Shown here: one piece after another, positions 1 to 12,300 of the stretch
How positions within the stretch are numbered: the first letter of the stretch is position 1
Layout of the letters: every line of letters begins with the position of its first letter
Assembly (NCBI GenBank): GCA_000827265.1
Contig: KN834762.1
Coordinates: 560,939 to 624,938, forward strand
DNA: 64,000 nucleotides
Reading direction: 5' to 3'
From: Collybiopsis luxurians FD-317 M1
Taxonomy: Eukaryota; Basidiomycota; Agaricomycetes; Agaricales; Omphalotaceae
The notes under the pieces: model-generated
Databases searched by the model: none
The model's input: the letters and a program-made list of their open reading frames with translations, nothing else
What the model was told of the DNA's origin: nothing
Position numbers and translations under genes: made by a program

Positions 1-1506
1 GCAGTGCGTGATGAAAATATCCACAGTAAAATGGTAAGTCCTTGGATCAATCAATCGCCTTTATCACTATGACTAGTCACTAGAATTGCTTCAAGTTGTC
101 GGAAATGTTATGAGATCAGAACCGACATGAAAATAAAATAAAAGAACAACAGGAATTAGGCGAGTTTTTGTTGGTAGCTCTTTGCAGGCGATCGAGGTTG
201 ATTTCGTTCCGCAAGCGAGTAATGCAGCGCATTTTCACGTCCGGGTCCGGGCACGTATCAATCATAATTCGAACCGTGCATAAATGCGCAAAACTTTAAC
301 TCCGATGGAAAAACGCTTAATTGCAAGTCAGTATCATTAACCAGACATTCAAAACTATGGCCAAAGACTCATACAGGTTCGGGATACCTCGGGAAGGGAC
401 ACATTTTGCAACAAGAACAAGAGCCAGATGTATAATCTACTGGAATCCTGATCTCTCCGAGCTCGAGCAGAGCACATGTATCTGGACCTACAGAAATGGA
501 CAATATAATTAAAACCAGCACTAGGAGAATGCAATAATGCTAGGAAAGTTAAATTTACCCCATTTATCGCATCCGGTCTCGACGAAATTCCACGAGAGGT
601 AAAGCTTAGATGGAGCTTCCAAAGGACGTGAGATGGGTTGCAGCCGTCTTGGTATACGCATATAAATCCAACAATCGAGCAAGATGCCAAACATAATTTT
701 TGTCCCATTCAGCTGAAAGATTGCGGTTCTAGCTGTGCAGTTGAAGCGTTTTAGATCAGTGATCCTTCGAGTACGCTGCATATGCGCTGCGTCCTAATGA
801 ATACCATTTGGCGTCGGAAGCGCCTATCATCAAGCGAAAGCAGCGGCGAAGGTTGATGCGCAGCGCCTGAGAGTATAATTACAGCACTGGACGGTAAGCA
901 CTTTCGCATGCAATGTACAAGGAGGTTACTACTAACTCGTTTTTAATGCAGGACTATCGGCCATCTGACATCGTCGAATCCTTGTCCCCGACGGGACAAT
1001 GCAAATGGCGCCATTACTAGGATATTCGCAGAATGGTGGTTACCATTCGCTGGGCAGAATCCACGCCTAAGGACACCGAAGTAAGTATCTCTCCTGGTCA
1101 CTGCCTCGTTTCATCGGAAGAGGAATGAAGAAGTACTTGTTGCCGCATAGAAGCATGGGGCATTTTGGAAGACATTGTCCCACGAACGGCAAATGGCGGG
1201 CGGGGTCGATGGGAGAGAGATGTTTGTCCGGGATTGTGGCGGTTCGGTAACGTGTCAGGCAGCGGCAGTAGTAATTTCCTATTTGAGGCCTCTTGAACGT
1301 AAAGCAGGAAAGAAATTCTGTTTGCAGACACATGTAAAATATATTGATAACGGTGAAAGGCCACCGCAGGAGAGCCTCGCTAGGTTCAATTAGCGCGCAC
1401 AATCATCGGATCCTACCCGTAGATGGGGAACTAACTCATCGGAAATAGCAGGGCACCGAAGGTCCGCAGAAGTTTCTGGGTTGTTGTAACCCGACTTCGC
1501 GTCAAC
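1..1506. other. No gene recognised upstream of the dehydrogenase
   Basis: I see no recognisable protein in this 1.5 kb. Open frames on both strands (the longest about 115 codons near 355-708 and 1067-1402) have no family resemblance and no consistent splice pattern. A plausible intron-like piece (GTAAGC near 895 to TGCAG near 951) does not connect convincing coding blocks. The right end should hold the promoter and 5' leader of the following dehydrogenase gene. Confidence 0.4.
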
Positions 1507-1824
1507 TTGTTACCAAGTCGTCGCGCAAGTTCGCGTAACGCGTTGTTGACGCGTTCGGTTGTGAAATTTGGGCGCTTAGTTCCGGTACCAGCGCCAAGTG
1601 GGTGGCTATCGATGGTAAAAGGTTCTCGTGATTCAGTTGTGATTTCAATTAAATTTGCGAGTATTGGAAGCTCGATTTTCCTGATTTTCGTAAATAGTTC
1701 ACATCAGCTTGAGAAGAAAATACTATCAGTAGTATCGGGGCGGGAGCGGCCGAGGAACGTTTCGGAAGCGGATCTCCGACGTTTGCAGGGACGGTACGGT
1801 TTCTTTCCTACCTTCATCTTCACA

Positions 1825-4434
1825 ATGCCTGGACTCAGTGCTTTATCCCTTGAACGAGCTGAGCAACTTTCATCTTTACCACTCTCTAAAGGCACAAGCT
1901 TCTCAGGAGGAACAGCCAAGAATTTCATCGACGGTGAATTTCGTGAAAGTGCTACAGACAAATGGATTGAACTCTTGGATCCGGTGAACTAGATTTTTTC
2001 TTTTGGTCACATTTAATATCTGAGAAAACATTCTAGTCTACCCAAACGCTTTTATCCAAGGTTCCCGAAACAACTGCTGAAGAGTTCGAAAGTGCTGTTG
2101 AAGCTGCTTCGAGAGCCTTCAAGTCCTGGTCAAAGACTAGTGTGCTCAAGAGACAGCGTTTTGTTATGGAGTTAGTTTCAAGTACCTTTATGAACATCAA
2201 TCAACGTGACCATCGTTCAGATTGCAGCATCTCATTCGCGAAAATATGGATAACATCGCCACCGCGATTGTACTTGAGCAAGGGAAGACCTTCGGAGGTC
2301 CGTCATTTCTCGCACAAGACTAGGAGATTTCATTTATCTGGAATGCTCAGATGCACAAGGTGATGTTCTCCGGGGTCTTCAGGTAGTAGAAACAGCCTGT
2401 GCGATCCCTACGACTTTAATGGGTGATATCATCGAAGTGAGCTCCAACATGGACACTTACACGCGCAAACTACCTCTGGGTGTCTGTGCTAGGTCTGTTA
2501 CTGCTCTTCTGTCCACTACGTTAGACTTAAACCGTGTTCCTTTTTCAGTATAGCACCATTCAACTTTCCAGCGTAGGTTCTCGTTTTAGCCGCTCGCAAT
2601 TTACTCATATCAACTCGCAGGATGATTCCTCTTTGGACGATTCCAATGGCGATTGTCACAGGGAATACGCTTGTAGTAAAGCCTTCAGAACGAGACCCAG
2701 GAGCCGCACTCATGATTGCAGAACTTTGTAAAAGAGCAGGTACTAAATTTTCCCCTTCCTCCTGGACGACTGCTTATTGTTCTTCTAAATGAGGTTTACC
2801 AAACGGTCAGTCTGTGATTTTCACGCTTTCTCCAGAACTTGAATATTAGCGTCAAGGCGTGTTGAATGTCGTACACGGGACTGTACCGACGGTAAATGCG
2901 ATCTGCACCCATCCAAAGATCAAGGCGATCAGCTTCGTTGGCGGAAACAGAGCTGGTCAGCACATCTACGACCTGTACATTCTATTTCACCCGTGATCAT
3001 TTGCCCTTTTGACCTACCTAAATATATGTAGTGGGACCAAGAACGGAAAGCGTGTTCAAGTAGGAGGCGCTCTGATCTCTCTTCTCCGACAACTATTCAC
3101 AGGTCTCCTAGTGCAATATGGGTGCCAAAAACCACGCCGTTATTATGCCGGATGGTTAGCCATAGTCAATCTCAATGAAATGCGGTCCTTATTGGTTTTG
3201 TGCTCGTATAGCGAATAAGGATCAGGCTTTGAATGCTCTTCTCGGTGCAGCTTGCGGTGGTACGCCTGTCTTTCTCATTAGTGTTTCGACGCCAATCCAC
3301 TATTCCAGCTGCGGGGCAACGATGCATGGCTATCTCTGTGGGTAGGTCTACCCTAATTTTGTTTGGTATTGTCACGCTCAGACTACATCCAAATCCTACA
3401 GCGATCTTTGTCGGGACAGCTCAAAAGTTCATAACTGAGCTCATTGAACGAGCGGGCAAACTGAAAGTGAGCCAGGGGTTCGAAAAGGGTGCTGACTTGT
3501 AAGAATGTTCCGTTCATCATGATCTTCCCGGACCTCTCAATTGGAACTCAACTCTAGCGGACCTGTAACGACTCCCGCCGCCAAAGCTCGCATCGAAGGT
3601 CTCATCGGTTCAGCCGAGAAGGAGGGAGGCAAAATTCTTCTGGATGGGCGTGGTGTTCAGGTGTCTGGATACCCTGATGGGAACTTTATCGGTGCTACTA
3701 TCATCGAAGCTTCCCCAAGCATGACATGCTACAAGTCAGTATGGGATTCTTTTACCTACTTGTCGAGTTGAGCTGATGGTATGTAAAGGGAGGAAATTTT
3801 CGGCCCTGTACTTGTTATCATGAACGCCGCCACGTTAGATGAAGCTATAACCTTGGTCAATAACAACCCTTACGGAAACGGTGCAGGTACTTCTTTTTAT
3901 CAGCAAGATAAAAACTCGAATTTTCTAACAAAGCGGGGATTCAGCTATCTTTACGAAATCTGGACCCATTGCCAGGAAATTTGAGACTGAGATCGAAGCA
4001 GGACAGATTGGAATCAACGTGGTATGTTGTCGATACTTCAGCTGCTGTCCTTTTCGATATATCTGAGGGATCCTTTATCTAGCCAATTCCCGTGCCGTTA
4101 CCAATGTTTTCCTGGACGGGAAATAAGGTAGACTTTATAGTTACGTCTCTTCGTAGCATCCTCGTTCACAGATCATTCTTCTAGGCGAGCTTCTTGGGCG
4201 ATATCAACTTTTACGGACCCGGGTGAGTTTGATTCATTCGTCTTTTACATCAGTTTTTGTTAACGTTATCTCTTCAGCGGGATCAACTTCTATACCCAGA
4301 AGAAGGTTAGTTGCTTTTGGGCCAGTCGTAGTGCCTTACTGACATTGTATCAGACTACAACGAGTCTCTGGCGCTCCGATGACGCTACAGTTGAAGGCGA
4401 GGGTGTTTCTCTCAATATGCCGACTATGAAGTAG
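1825..4434 (+). CDS. ALDH6A1: Methylmalonate-semialdehyde dehydrogenase (CoA-acylating), mitochondrial
   Basis: Converts (methyl)malonate semialdehyde to propionyl-/acetyl-CoA in valine and pyrimidine breakdown; mitochondrial in this family. About 19 GT-AG introns can be threaded after the ATG at 1825, giving roughly 525 residues. The order is the N-terminal FIDGEF block, the NAD-binding APFNFPAMIPLW block (about residue 172), FVGGNRAG, the active-site motif GQRCMA (cysteine near residue 306), EEIFGPVL (about 405), and a C-terminus ending in NMPTMK. No internal stop was found. The start is uncertain. In-frame sequence back to 1507 encodes an Arg/Ser-rich mitochondrial presequence-like segment (PSRRASSRNALLTRS) but begins with TTG, so either an upstream intron or ATG is missed or the presequence start has been lost. 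The 1825 ATG is the conservative choice. Confidence 0.88.
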
Positions 4435-4613
4435 ATAGAATTGTATGGTGTACAACTAGTGAGAATGAAATCAAGATGAAATGGAAAGGGCATGAGCGCT
4501 TAATATTTCCACAGACTGAACCTAAACTCTTGTCATCTCGCGCAGCGTCAGCCCATTACTATTCCCTACACACGTTCTTTCAACTCGCTCTTTACCGTTC
4601 GTTACGCTCTGAA

Positions 4614-6146
4614 ATGCATTTGCCTGAACGCGTGGACTCAGCGGACACGCAATATAATATCAACTACAGACAAATCTTGGTTCCAAGCACTCCTGGTACA
4701 ATCCAGCCGATTTCCACGACGAGTAGCTACGACTATTGGTGGCCTTATCCTCCTGGTGGAGTTACTACAACCTCAAGTCTACCTGTACCGACTTCTTTGT
4801 CTTCGACTGTTGTCAATTCCCTTTCAGTGGCAAATCCTTTGTCGTCCAATGTTTCTTTGTTTACGCTAACACCTCTCTCCACGAACTCGGAACCTACTAG
4901 TGTATCTACTTCTACCCTCTCAAGCTCACAAACATTAATATCCATCAATGCTTCCCTGACTTCCTTATCCTCTTCGGCGACTTTCACTTCGTACCCCAAG
5001 CAGTCTTCAGAAGTCCGGCCCAGCGCCTCTAAAGCTGACACGTTCGTTATACCCATTTTCATCATTCTCGGCATTATCGTTGGCAGTATAGCTGCTTGGA
5101 TTGGATGGGGATGTCTAACTCGCAAGCCTCGGATCCGCGACTTTGACGAAGAAGAGAGTGCATTCAGCAAGAAGACGGGCCGGAGATCTAGGCGTAGCGA
5201 ATTGCAAGGCGGTCCCGTGTATCAACCCAGTCTTTCAGAGAGAAAGGAATATTTCCCTGACAATGCGGATTCTTCTGAGAAAGCGCTCTTGTCTCCGCCA
5301 CCGATTTTCAGCTGGCGCGCATTGGACATTGACGGCGGGAGAGATAAGGGGTCTACGCAAGATTATCTCGCCCCACCAGCTTTGCCTTCGAAGACCTCTC
5401 GCAGCAAGTCCTTTGTTTCTTCGAAGCCCCAACCAAGTCTTTTCAGGGCGACTACAACCAAGACTGCCACGTCTGTATCAGTATATTCTCAAGTGGGAGA
5501 AGAGGTCGACGAACATTGCGAAGAGCAGGAAGACGATAGAATGTCGTTTTTGAACGAATTCGAGAGTGATTACGATCCTTGCTCTCCTCGTATGGGCAGT
5601 AAGTGCCCGGATGTGTCCACGCCTATCAACCCGAGGAACTCTTCTCGCGTTGTCTCCGTGTCTAGGCGTCGCCCAAATCATGCCCGCAACGGTTCTGATA
5701 TGCATCTTGGGGATGATCTTCGAAGAAGCGCCACTGCCTGCACCCAGAGCAGTAATCGTACCACCCAAACTGGCTTTCGCATGATGGAAGGATCTCCTCT
5801 GTCCACGCCCTCTGCGTCCACTTCTAGTGGGGGATTCTTCTGGGGAAACGATGAACCCGAACGTCGGGGAGCTCGGTCAAAATCCAAGGCTAGTCGATCC
5901 CAATCGAATGGTTCCGTCCACCGATCGGATTCTTATACACTCCTTCCCGCTCGAAGATCTCGCAGTCGCAGCAACAGCCCTACGAAGCCAGTCGGTAGAT
6001 CCCGCCAAACCGCCAAACAACGAGAAGTATCTGCAAGAGACAAGGCAATTGAAGAATACTATGGTACCGGATTCCCACAAAGCCCGCCCCAGATTACATC
6101 TCCGAAGTTACACGGTTCGCTGTGTTTCAGTCCCAAGTTGAACTAG
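4614..6146 (+). CDS. Ser/Thr-rich single-pass membrane protein, function unknown
   Basis: One uninterrupted exon of 510 codons. The first 140 residues are Ser/Thr/Pro-rich with no cysteine framework, as in heavily O-glycosylated fungal surface proteins. A hydrophobic segment follows (about residues 145-168, VIPIFIILGIIVGSIAAW), then a basic/acidic cytoplasmic tail of about 340 residues rich in Ser, Arg and Pro with many RRSR/SRSRS-like stretches, likely phosphorylated. An in-frame ATG lies at 4476, but 4614 was chosen because the dehydrogenase ends at 4434 and little room remains for a promoter. There is no clear signal peptide at either start. The layout resembles WSC/Mid2-like cell-wall sensors in outline only; no WSC cysteine domain is present, so no function is assigned. 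Confidence 0.7.
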   Translation: MHLPERVDSADTQYNINYRQILVPSTPGTIQPISTTSSYDYWWPYPPGGVTTTSSLPVPTSLSSTVVNSLSVANPLSSNVSLFTLTPLSTNSEPTSVSTSTLSSSQTLISINASLTSLSSSATFTSYPKQSSEVRPSASKADTFVIPIFIILGIIVGSIAAWIGWGCLTRKPRIRDFDEEESAFSKKTGRRSRRSELQGGPVYQPSLSERKEYFPDNADSSEKALLSPPPIFSWRALDIDGGRDKGSTQDYLAPPALPSKTSRSKSFVSSKPQPSLFRATTTKTATSVSVYSQVGEEVDEHCEEQEDDRMSFLNEFESDYDPCSPRMGSKCPDVSTPINPRNSSRVVSVSRRRPNHARNGSDMHLGDDLRRSATACTQSSNRTTQTGFRMMEGSPLSTPSASTSSGGFFWGNDEPERRGARSKSKASRSQSNGSVHRSDSYTLLPARRSRSRSNSPTKPVGRSRQTAKQREVSARDKAIEEYYGTGFPQSPPQITSPKLHGSLCFSPKLN

Positions 6147-6588
6147 TCTGCAGTTATAGTAGTCGAAGCATCTTATGTGTGATACACTGATCTGTCTATC
6201 CTATGCCCGACGTAATTCACAGAGTGCTAATCCTCGCCACCATACGTATCTCCCTAATTATTATATATACCGCGGCCGCAAGGTAGATAACAGTGACGAA
6301 ACTAAGCTTGTGGAATGATAGTTTGTCTTTCTTAAAACTGCCTGTTAAGCTCATTTTTTTTGGCCGAACAAAGGGTGCCCGAGGTACGGTCTCACAGGCG
6401 ATGAAGTACTAATGCAATTTTGAACGAGAGAAACTCCGTCAATCTTAACCCGGGCGTATCGTAATTATACTTAAGATACCATCGATTGCAGCTTACCGTT
6501 TTCCGGTTTTCTGAACTCCGATTCTCCATCTGGGCGAGCTCTGAGCGATAATTTGCTTAGAAATGTGCCTACATCTTCCGTGACACTA
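6147..6588. other. Intergenic, nothing recognised
   Basis: 3' untranslated region of the membrane-protein gene and short spacer. A NotI-like GC-rich patch near 6271 (ccgcggccgc) and a T run near 6353 are the only visible features. Confidence 0.4.
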
Positions 6589-7081
6589 TTACGGTAAACC
6601 CTGCTGCTCAGTCAGTCGAATATAGTGGGCTGCCAAATCCTCGGTATGGATTAAAGCAAACTTCCCACCGGGAGACCCAGGCCAAGCAATCATCTTGCCG
6701 TCTTTTGCCTGTTGGAAAATAGACCCGAATAGCGAGCCAGAGCGACCGAGGAAAGATACAAGGCGTACCAAGATCCCGTTGAGGGTAGCGTTCGCGATAG
6801 TGGCTTGCTCCTGTTGAAGCCTCCAGTCTACAATGATGGCTGCCGTGTCAGTGACAATTTCCGTACGATAATCACCGCGGACTCAGATTCTGTAGGTGTA
6901 AATGTAAGCTAGTTTTGGAGCATAGGCTGGGCGGAGGCGCTCGGCAGCCGACGTGGCAGATTTGAGGATCATTTTAGAGACGACTTGGACGTCGGCTCAT
7001 CCTCCTACTGCCTCGATGGGGTGGGGCCATGCGTCGGAGGTCAAGTCACACACTATCTCGATGGGAATGACTACGAAGTGA
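6589..7081 (-). pseudogene. Decayed NAD(P)-binding epimerase/SDR-like gene, C-terminal part
   Basis: Read on the minus strand in one frame, about 160 codons resemble the C-terminal half of an extended SDR (NAD-dependent epimerase-like) protein: a WPHPIEAV block, PKLAYIYTY, then GRSGSLFGSIFQQAKDGK, WPGSPGGKFALIHTEDLA and LRLTE-like helices. Two in-frame stops interrupt it, TGA near 6997-6999 (after EAVGG) and TGA near 6891 (after YIYTYRI). No start, Rossmann glycine motif or YxxxK can be placed upstream. It is therefore a truncated pseudogene. Alternative explanation: introns removing the stops, but no good splice pairs surround them. Confidence 0.65.
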
Positions 7082-9354
7082 AGATCTGAACGCCGGGGTT
7101 TTGAGGAGCATCCCAATGCGTTTTTACAGCATCGGAACTGAACGGGGACTAAGATCGCAGTTCTATCAAAGTCATCTCGAAGAGGTACCCACTTTTGGAG
7201 TGACACACGAGTTGAGGCCAGATACTTATGCGAGGAATATCCGGAATGAATTTAATGACCGAGGAGAAAATAGCGTAGAACTCGAAGAAGAACCCGTTGC
7301 GTTGGATACGAAGAAAGCTATATATTCATTGAATTAGAGGAGAGCGGTCTCTGCTCTGGCGATGTGTATAAGCCTGACCACGTAAGCGAATATATCCAGC
7401 TTTGACCTTTCCGACCCGAGATTCGTCCGAACGCCATCCCGAGCCCGACGCCAATCCGTCGCCCTATTCTTAGAGTCATTTCGGTTGGCTACCGATGCTC
7501 ATTAATTTCAGGTTTGTTTAACACAAAAGTTCATTACTGGGGCAAGTGTACCGGCTTATCGGGAACTTCGGCCGTGTCGGAGCTCTAGTAGAAAGGGGAT
7601 GAAAAGCGAACAGGTTATATGGAAAGCGTACGTTGTCCAGCACCGAAAGAAATTGTATAATTAACATTGTGTATTATCGCAATTCGCCCAGCAGCCACAT
7701 AGTCCTGAGGGGTTTATTTTGTAGCTGCCAGTGCACAAGCAGTAAGTATGAGAGAGCACGACGGCAAATAAGCGTTTGGGTCAATAGGCGCCCATCAGAA
7801 ACTTAGCGCTCGTAACTTGAGCTTTGACCACGTCGCAGCATCTTCTCCACCTTCCTTCTTGCAACATTCCTGGATACATCAGGGTGAAGGATAGCTCATT
7901 ATGAGTAGCTCTATTCAGCAGTATTTTGAGGGTAAAATTGTACGTATCCTTCCGCTTCTGGATTCTCGGTTTAAAAGTTAACGCTGTTCTCTCGTCGGTG
8001 CTTTTCCCTGAATCTTGCAAATCCTATCGTCGTTCTTTCTGAAATGCTCGAATCTGCGGTGATATAGGACTTTATTGGACAACAACGTGTCGAAGAAATC
8101 GCGCGGTTGTGGCTATTTTCTTTCACCGTACGTGTCGCTTCCGCAGCCGGCTGAGCGCTGAGCTTCCGTCATTTCTTCTGAAATCCGGCTAATCCGAAAT
8201 GGTGCTATTCATTCTCGCATTTGTATAGGCTCTTTCATTTGTCCTAGGTTTCGCTCTTCAATCTCTGAAGATTACATTCGGTCTTCTGGGTACATCGTCA
8301 ATCGTGCTTTGTGTCGTGAGTAATCCCTGCGACTTGAAACCATAATGAAGCTAATTATCGTCTGCTACTTTTCTCTTGAATTCAATTGACCTTGCTCCTT
8401 GCTTCACGCTCGCCACCCATTTGTCCATCCCGCCCGGTGACCTTGTGATGCGCACCGCCGCTATGTTCGATATTCCATTTTTGTCTTGATTGATTCTCTC
8501 TTTTTCACCTACTGGTGCTAACGGGTCTAACTTGTCGCCATGCCGATACGCATCCAACCTTGGGTACTCGGCATCTGCCCTCTTCTTACCTGGCCCTCGT
8601 GAATGACTCCGGGACACGCTATGTGGGTCCACCTGGACTTGTGGGGTGCTTGATATCAGATTGTACTCCCTGCATGGCCAATGTATAACAGTCATCCAGT
8701 CAAGTGGTTACCTGTGCGTGGATCATCAAAGACAGAAACGAAAGACGGCAGGTAGCTGGGCGCGAATAGCTGGTTTAGAGAGGTCAGCAACCACTCCTCT
8801 ATGCCAATCAGCAATGCAGACTATGAGGTGTCGGGCCTCAGGGGTGCATTCGGAAACTTGCTTCCCCTTGTCGTCCCTTTTACTTATTTTCCAAGGATTG
8901 TATTCTATAGTTGGCGGAGCTAATTCGATGAGACCCGTGCGACACGCTAGCAGTATGATTTGCAGTCGTCTGCCATCTTTTCGATGTGATACCGAGTAGA
9001 GTGGCAGTATACGCGTTTGCCTGATTGACATTATGAGTGTACCTGTAAAAATCCTGAGTGTCAAAGATGTTACGAGGGGACTTGAGTTCGCGTCCCAGTG
9101 CTTTGTCAAGTTCCCACACATTTCATCACCGTTTGTTTTGAACGTTCATCTGGAGCGCTTCTGAGCGTTTCCAGTCCAAGTCTCTTCAACCTTTTTTTTC
9201 TTCTCCCTATCAATTCCTTATTCACCGTTTCTCACTTTCAAACCCTTGGGAATCCGGTTCGACTTCTGACGACTTGGACGAAACTCCGGCAATTTCTAAT
9301 ACGAAACCTTAACGAGGGACTCAGCCAGCAAGGTCTCAATATTCTGCACATTTT
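7082..9354. other. Long intergenic stretch and kinase 5' leader
   Basis: About 2.3 kb without a recognisable gene. The short open frames (for example 7101-7337 +, 8351-8695 - and 8726-9121 -) look like nothing I know and have no supporting exon chain. The last few hundred bases (from about 9170, pyrimidine-rich ctttttttttcttctccct) probably form the 5' leader of the kinase gene. Confidence 0.4.
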
Positions 9355-12300
9355 ATGGCAACTGTCGCCGGCTACCCCAAACCCTTTACAAACGAAGTAA
9401 ATCAACCCACAGGAGCACCGCCTGTGCACACGCCAACCCACGGGGGAGTAGTCACCACAGGTGGAGAATACGAGATGCCTGTACAGCATGCGCAGCAGCC
9501 TCAGCTACGCTCAAACCCTTCTGCAAGACCGCGTCCTGTTTCAATGCCTCCCCAAGCTTACAATGCTGCGGCCATTCCGACCGCTGGGACTTCTGCAGAT
9601 GATAGGACTCCAGAGCGGGACAAGGAGTCCAGGGATAGGGATCGTGATAGAGACAGAGACAGAGAACGAAGGCACGCCTCCTCCACCAGACCAAGTCGCT
9701 CGAATAGGATTTTGGGTGATTACACTTTGAGCAAGACGTTGGGGGCTGGTAGTATGGGAAAAGTAAAACTCGCCACCCACAACATGACAGGAGAGCAGGT
9801 AGTTATTTTCAAGTTCTTTTCCTCAATTTTTGTCTTGAGCAGTTCCTTTTTGAACAGCTTGCAGTCAAAATCCTTCCTCGAGTCAACCCTACCGTTCCTC
9901 CTACCAACGGAGCTACCCCAGATGCTGTTGCCCGGCAGGCCTCAAAAGATGCTTCCAAGGAGATACGAACTCTTCGGGAAGCAGCTTTGTCCATGCTCTT
10001 GCATCACCCGTACATCTGTGGGATGCGTGAGATGATCGTCCATCAGCACCACTACTACATGGTGTCCGAGTACGTTAATGGGGGTCAGATGTTAGATTAT
10101 ATCATTAGCCATGGCCGACTCAGGGAAAGAGTGGCGAGGAAGTTTGCCAGGCAAATCGGAAGCGCTCTGGACTACTGTCATAGAAATAATGTCGTTCATC
10201 GAGGTACGCTTCTCTGGCAACCGGTGCCTTGATTTTTTTTTCTGCTGTTTTTGTTGACATGTTCACTAGATCTCAAAATCGAAAATATTCTCATCTCACA
10301 AACCGGGAACATCAAAATTATCGACTTTGGCCTTTCTAATTTATATGACCCTGCTAGTCATCTCTCCACATTTTGCGGTTCTCTGTACTTTGCTGCACCC
10401 GAGTTACTCAACGCAAAGGTATACACGGGTCCAGAAGTTGATGTCTGGAGTTTTGGTGTGGTGCTCTATGTGTTGGTATGCGGAAAAGTTCCTTTTGACG
10501 ATCAGAGCATGCCGGCGCTTCACGCAAAGATAAAAAGAGGTCTGGTGGAGTACCCGGTATGGTTAAGTGCAGGTAAGCACAATGATGTATTCAAATTTTT
10601 ATCGCCCTCATAAATCCCTCAGAATGCAAACATTTACTTTCTCGTATGCTCGTCACAAATCCTGCTTTACGTGCCCCGCTGTCGGAGATCTTGTCTCATC
10701 CCTGGATGATCCGAGGCTTTTCTGGCCCTCCCGAAAATTATCTTCTTCATCGCGAGCCTTTACGTGCGGACGAACTCGACCGTCAGGTCATTCAAGGAAT
10801 GAAAGGCTTCGAATTCGGATCCGATGATGATATCGAAAGGAAGCTCATCGCTGTTCTCGAGGGTGACACGTACATAAAGGCAGTCCAGTACTGGGAACGC
10901 AAGCGGGGTATAGGTTCTTCTAATGGATATTCAAACGGCTCGAAATGGGGAGAGTCCATGTCCAATTCTAGCCTTGCAATATCATTCACCAGCGATGGTG
11001 GAACATCGTACAGTTCACGTACGGAACCTCCTACCCCGAGCAAGAAAAAGCGATTCTCTGGTTTCGACTTTTACCGGCGGAAGCTCTTCGCACCTTCACC
11101 TTCTACATCACCTTCTTCTTCAAGCAACCCCTTCTCCACTTCCCCTCCTCAATCTCAAGCACAACTCATTTCTCATGGCGGCGCTCTGGTCGATTCAAAA
11201 GGCGAACCTCTCGATCCCACAAAGGGCTTCCATCCTCTTATTAGCATGTACTTCCTCGCTCGAGAGAAGATGGAAAGAGAAAAGGTGTATGGCCCCGGCG
11301 CTTTCGCCAGTAGCCAACTTTCCGTTGCGGATGCTGGCCGCGGTGTACATGCCCAGGGTCACGTCAATGGAACTACTAATGGCGGTCCAAGTCCATCTCC
11401 TAATGGTGTTCCTTCCCCTGTACCCGAACGACGAGAGCAGCTCTCTGCACCACCGCAGCCCGTGGCCCCGGCTGTACCCATTCTTGCGTCACCTCCCGTC
11501 ACCGCCAAGGCAGACTACAGTATGCAACTTCCCCGTCTCCCTGCCCCAGCAACATCTCACTACTCTGGGATGTCTTACGATGCGAATAATCCGGCTACTC
11601 CCTCACCTACTTCGCCATCGTTCCAGGCTGCCTTCCAGCAAGGACCTCAGCCTCGTCCCCGAGATCCAGGTCTTCCTGTGCCATCTACCGAGACTGAAGC
11701 TGGTAAGAAGGCCAGTGTCGGTACCGCTGCCGCTGTAGGCACTCTGCCTAGAGCCCCACCTGCCAGTACGCACAGACGAAGCCACAGTTTGAGTCAGCGG
11801 CCGGTTACTTCGACGACGGCGACTGTCGGACGAGGGTGGGGAGGAACATTCAATCCTCCTGCTCCTGTGGACGAGATGGGTGAAAAATCGTCCTCCAGAA
11901 TACCTACGGTCATGGTTGGTGGAAAGGAGAGGTCAGTTCCGGATGTACCTTCCTCACCAACTAGTGCTCGAATGCCTCATACCGCTGGACCTGAAGTAGC
12001 AAGCTTTGGTGAGAGGGAACGGCAGAAGGAGGAGGAGAAGGAGAAGGAAAAAGAGCATCATGGTTATTCGCCTACTTCTCCGCTTACTACCGGTGCGACC
12101 CTTGTTCGCAAATTTGGTAGTATGCTTGTGGGTAGGGGAGATGAGCGACGGCATCATGGGCGTAAAGGGACTATACTCGGTGGTTTGACGTCCCCCAATC
12201 CAAGGGCGAGTGGTGATGGGGAGAAGAGGAGTGTTGATACTCACAGAACTACTGCAACCTCCGGTGAAGGTGAAAGGGCTTGGTCGGAGAAGGAGAAGGA

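Noticed and set aside
355..1402. Several 90-120 codon frames on both strands near the left edge
   Set aside because: No recognisable family, no splice chain and contradictory strands.
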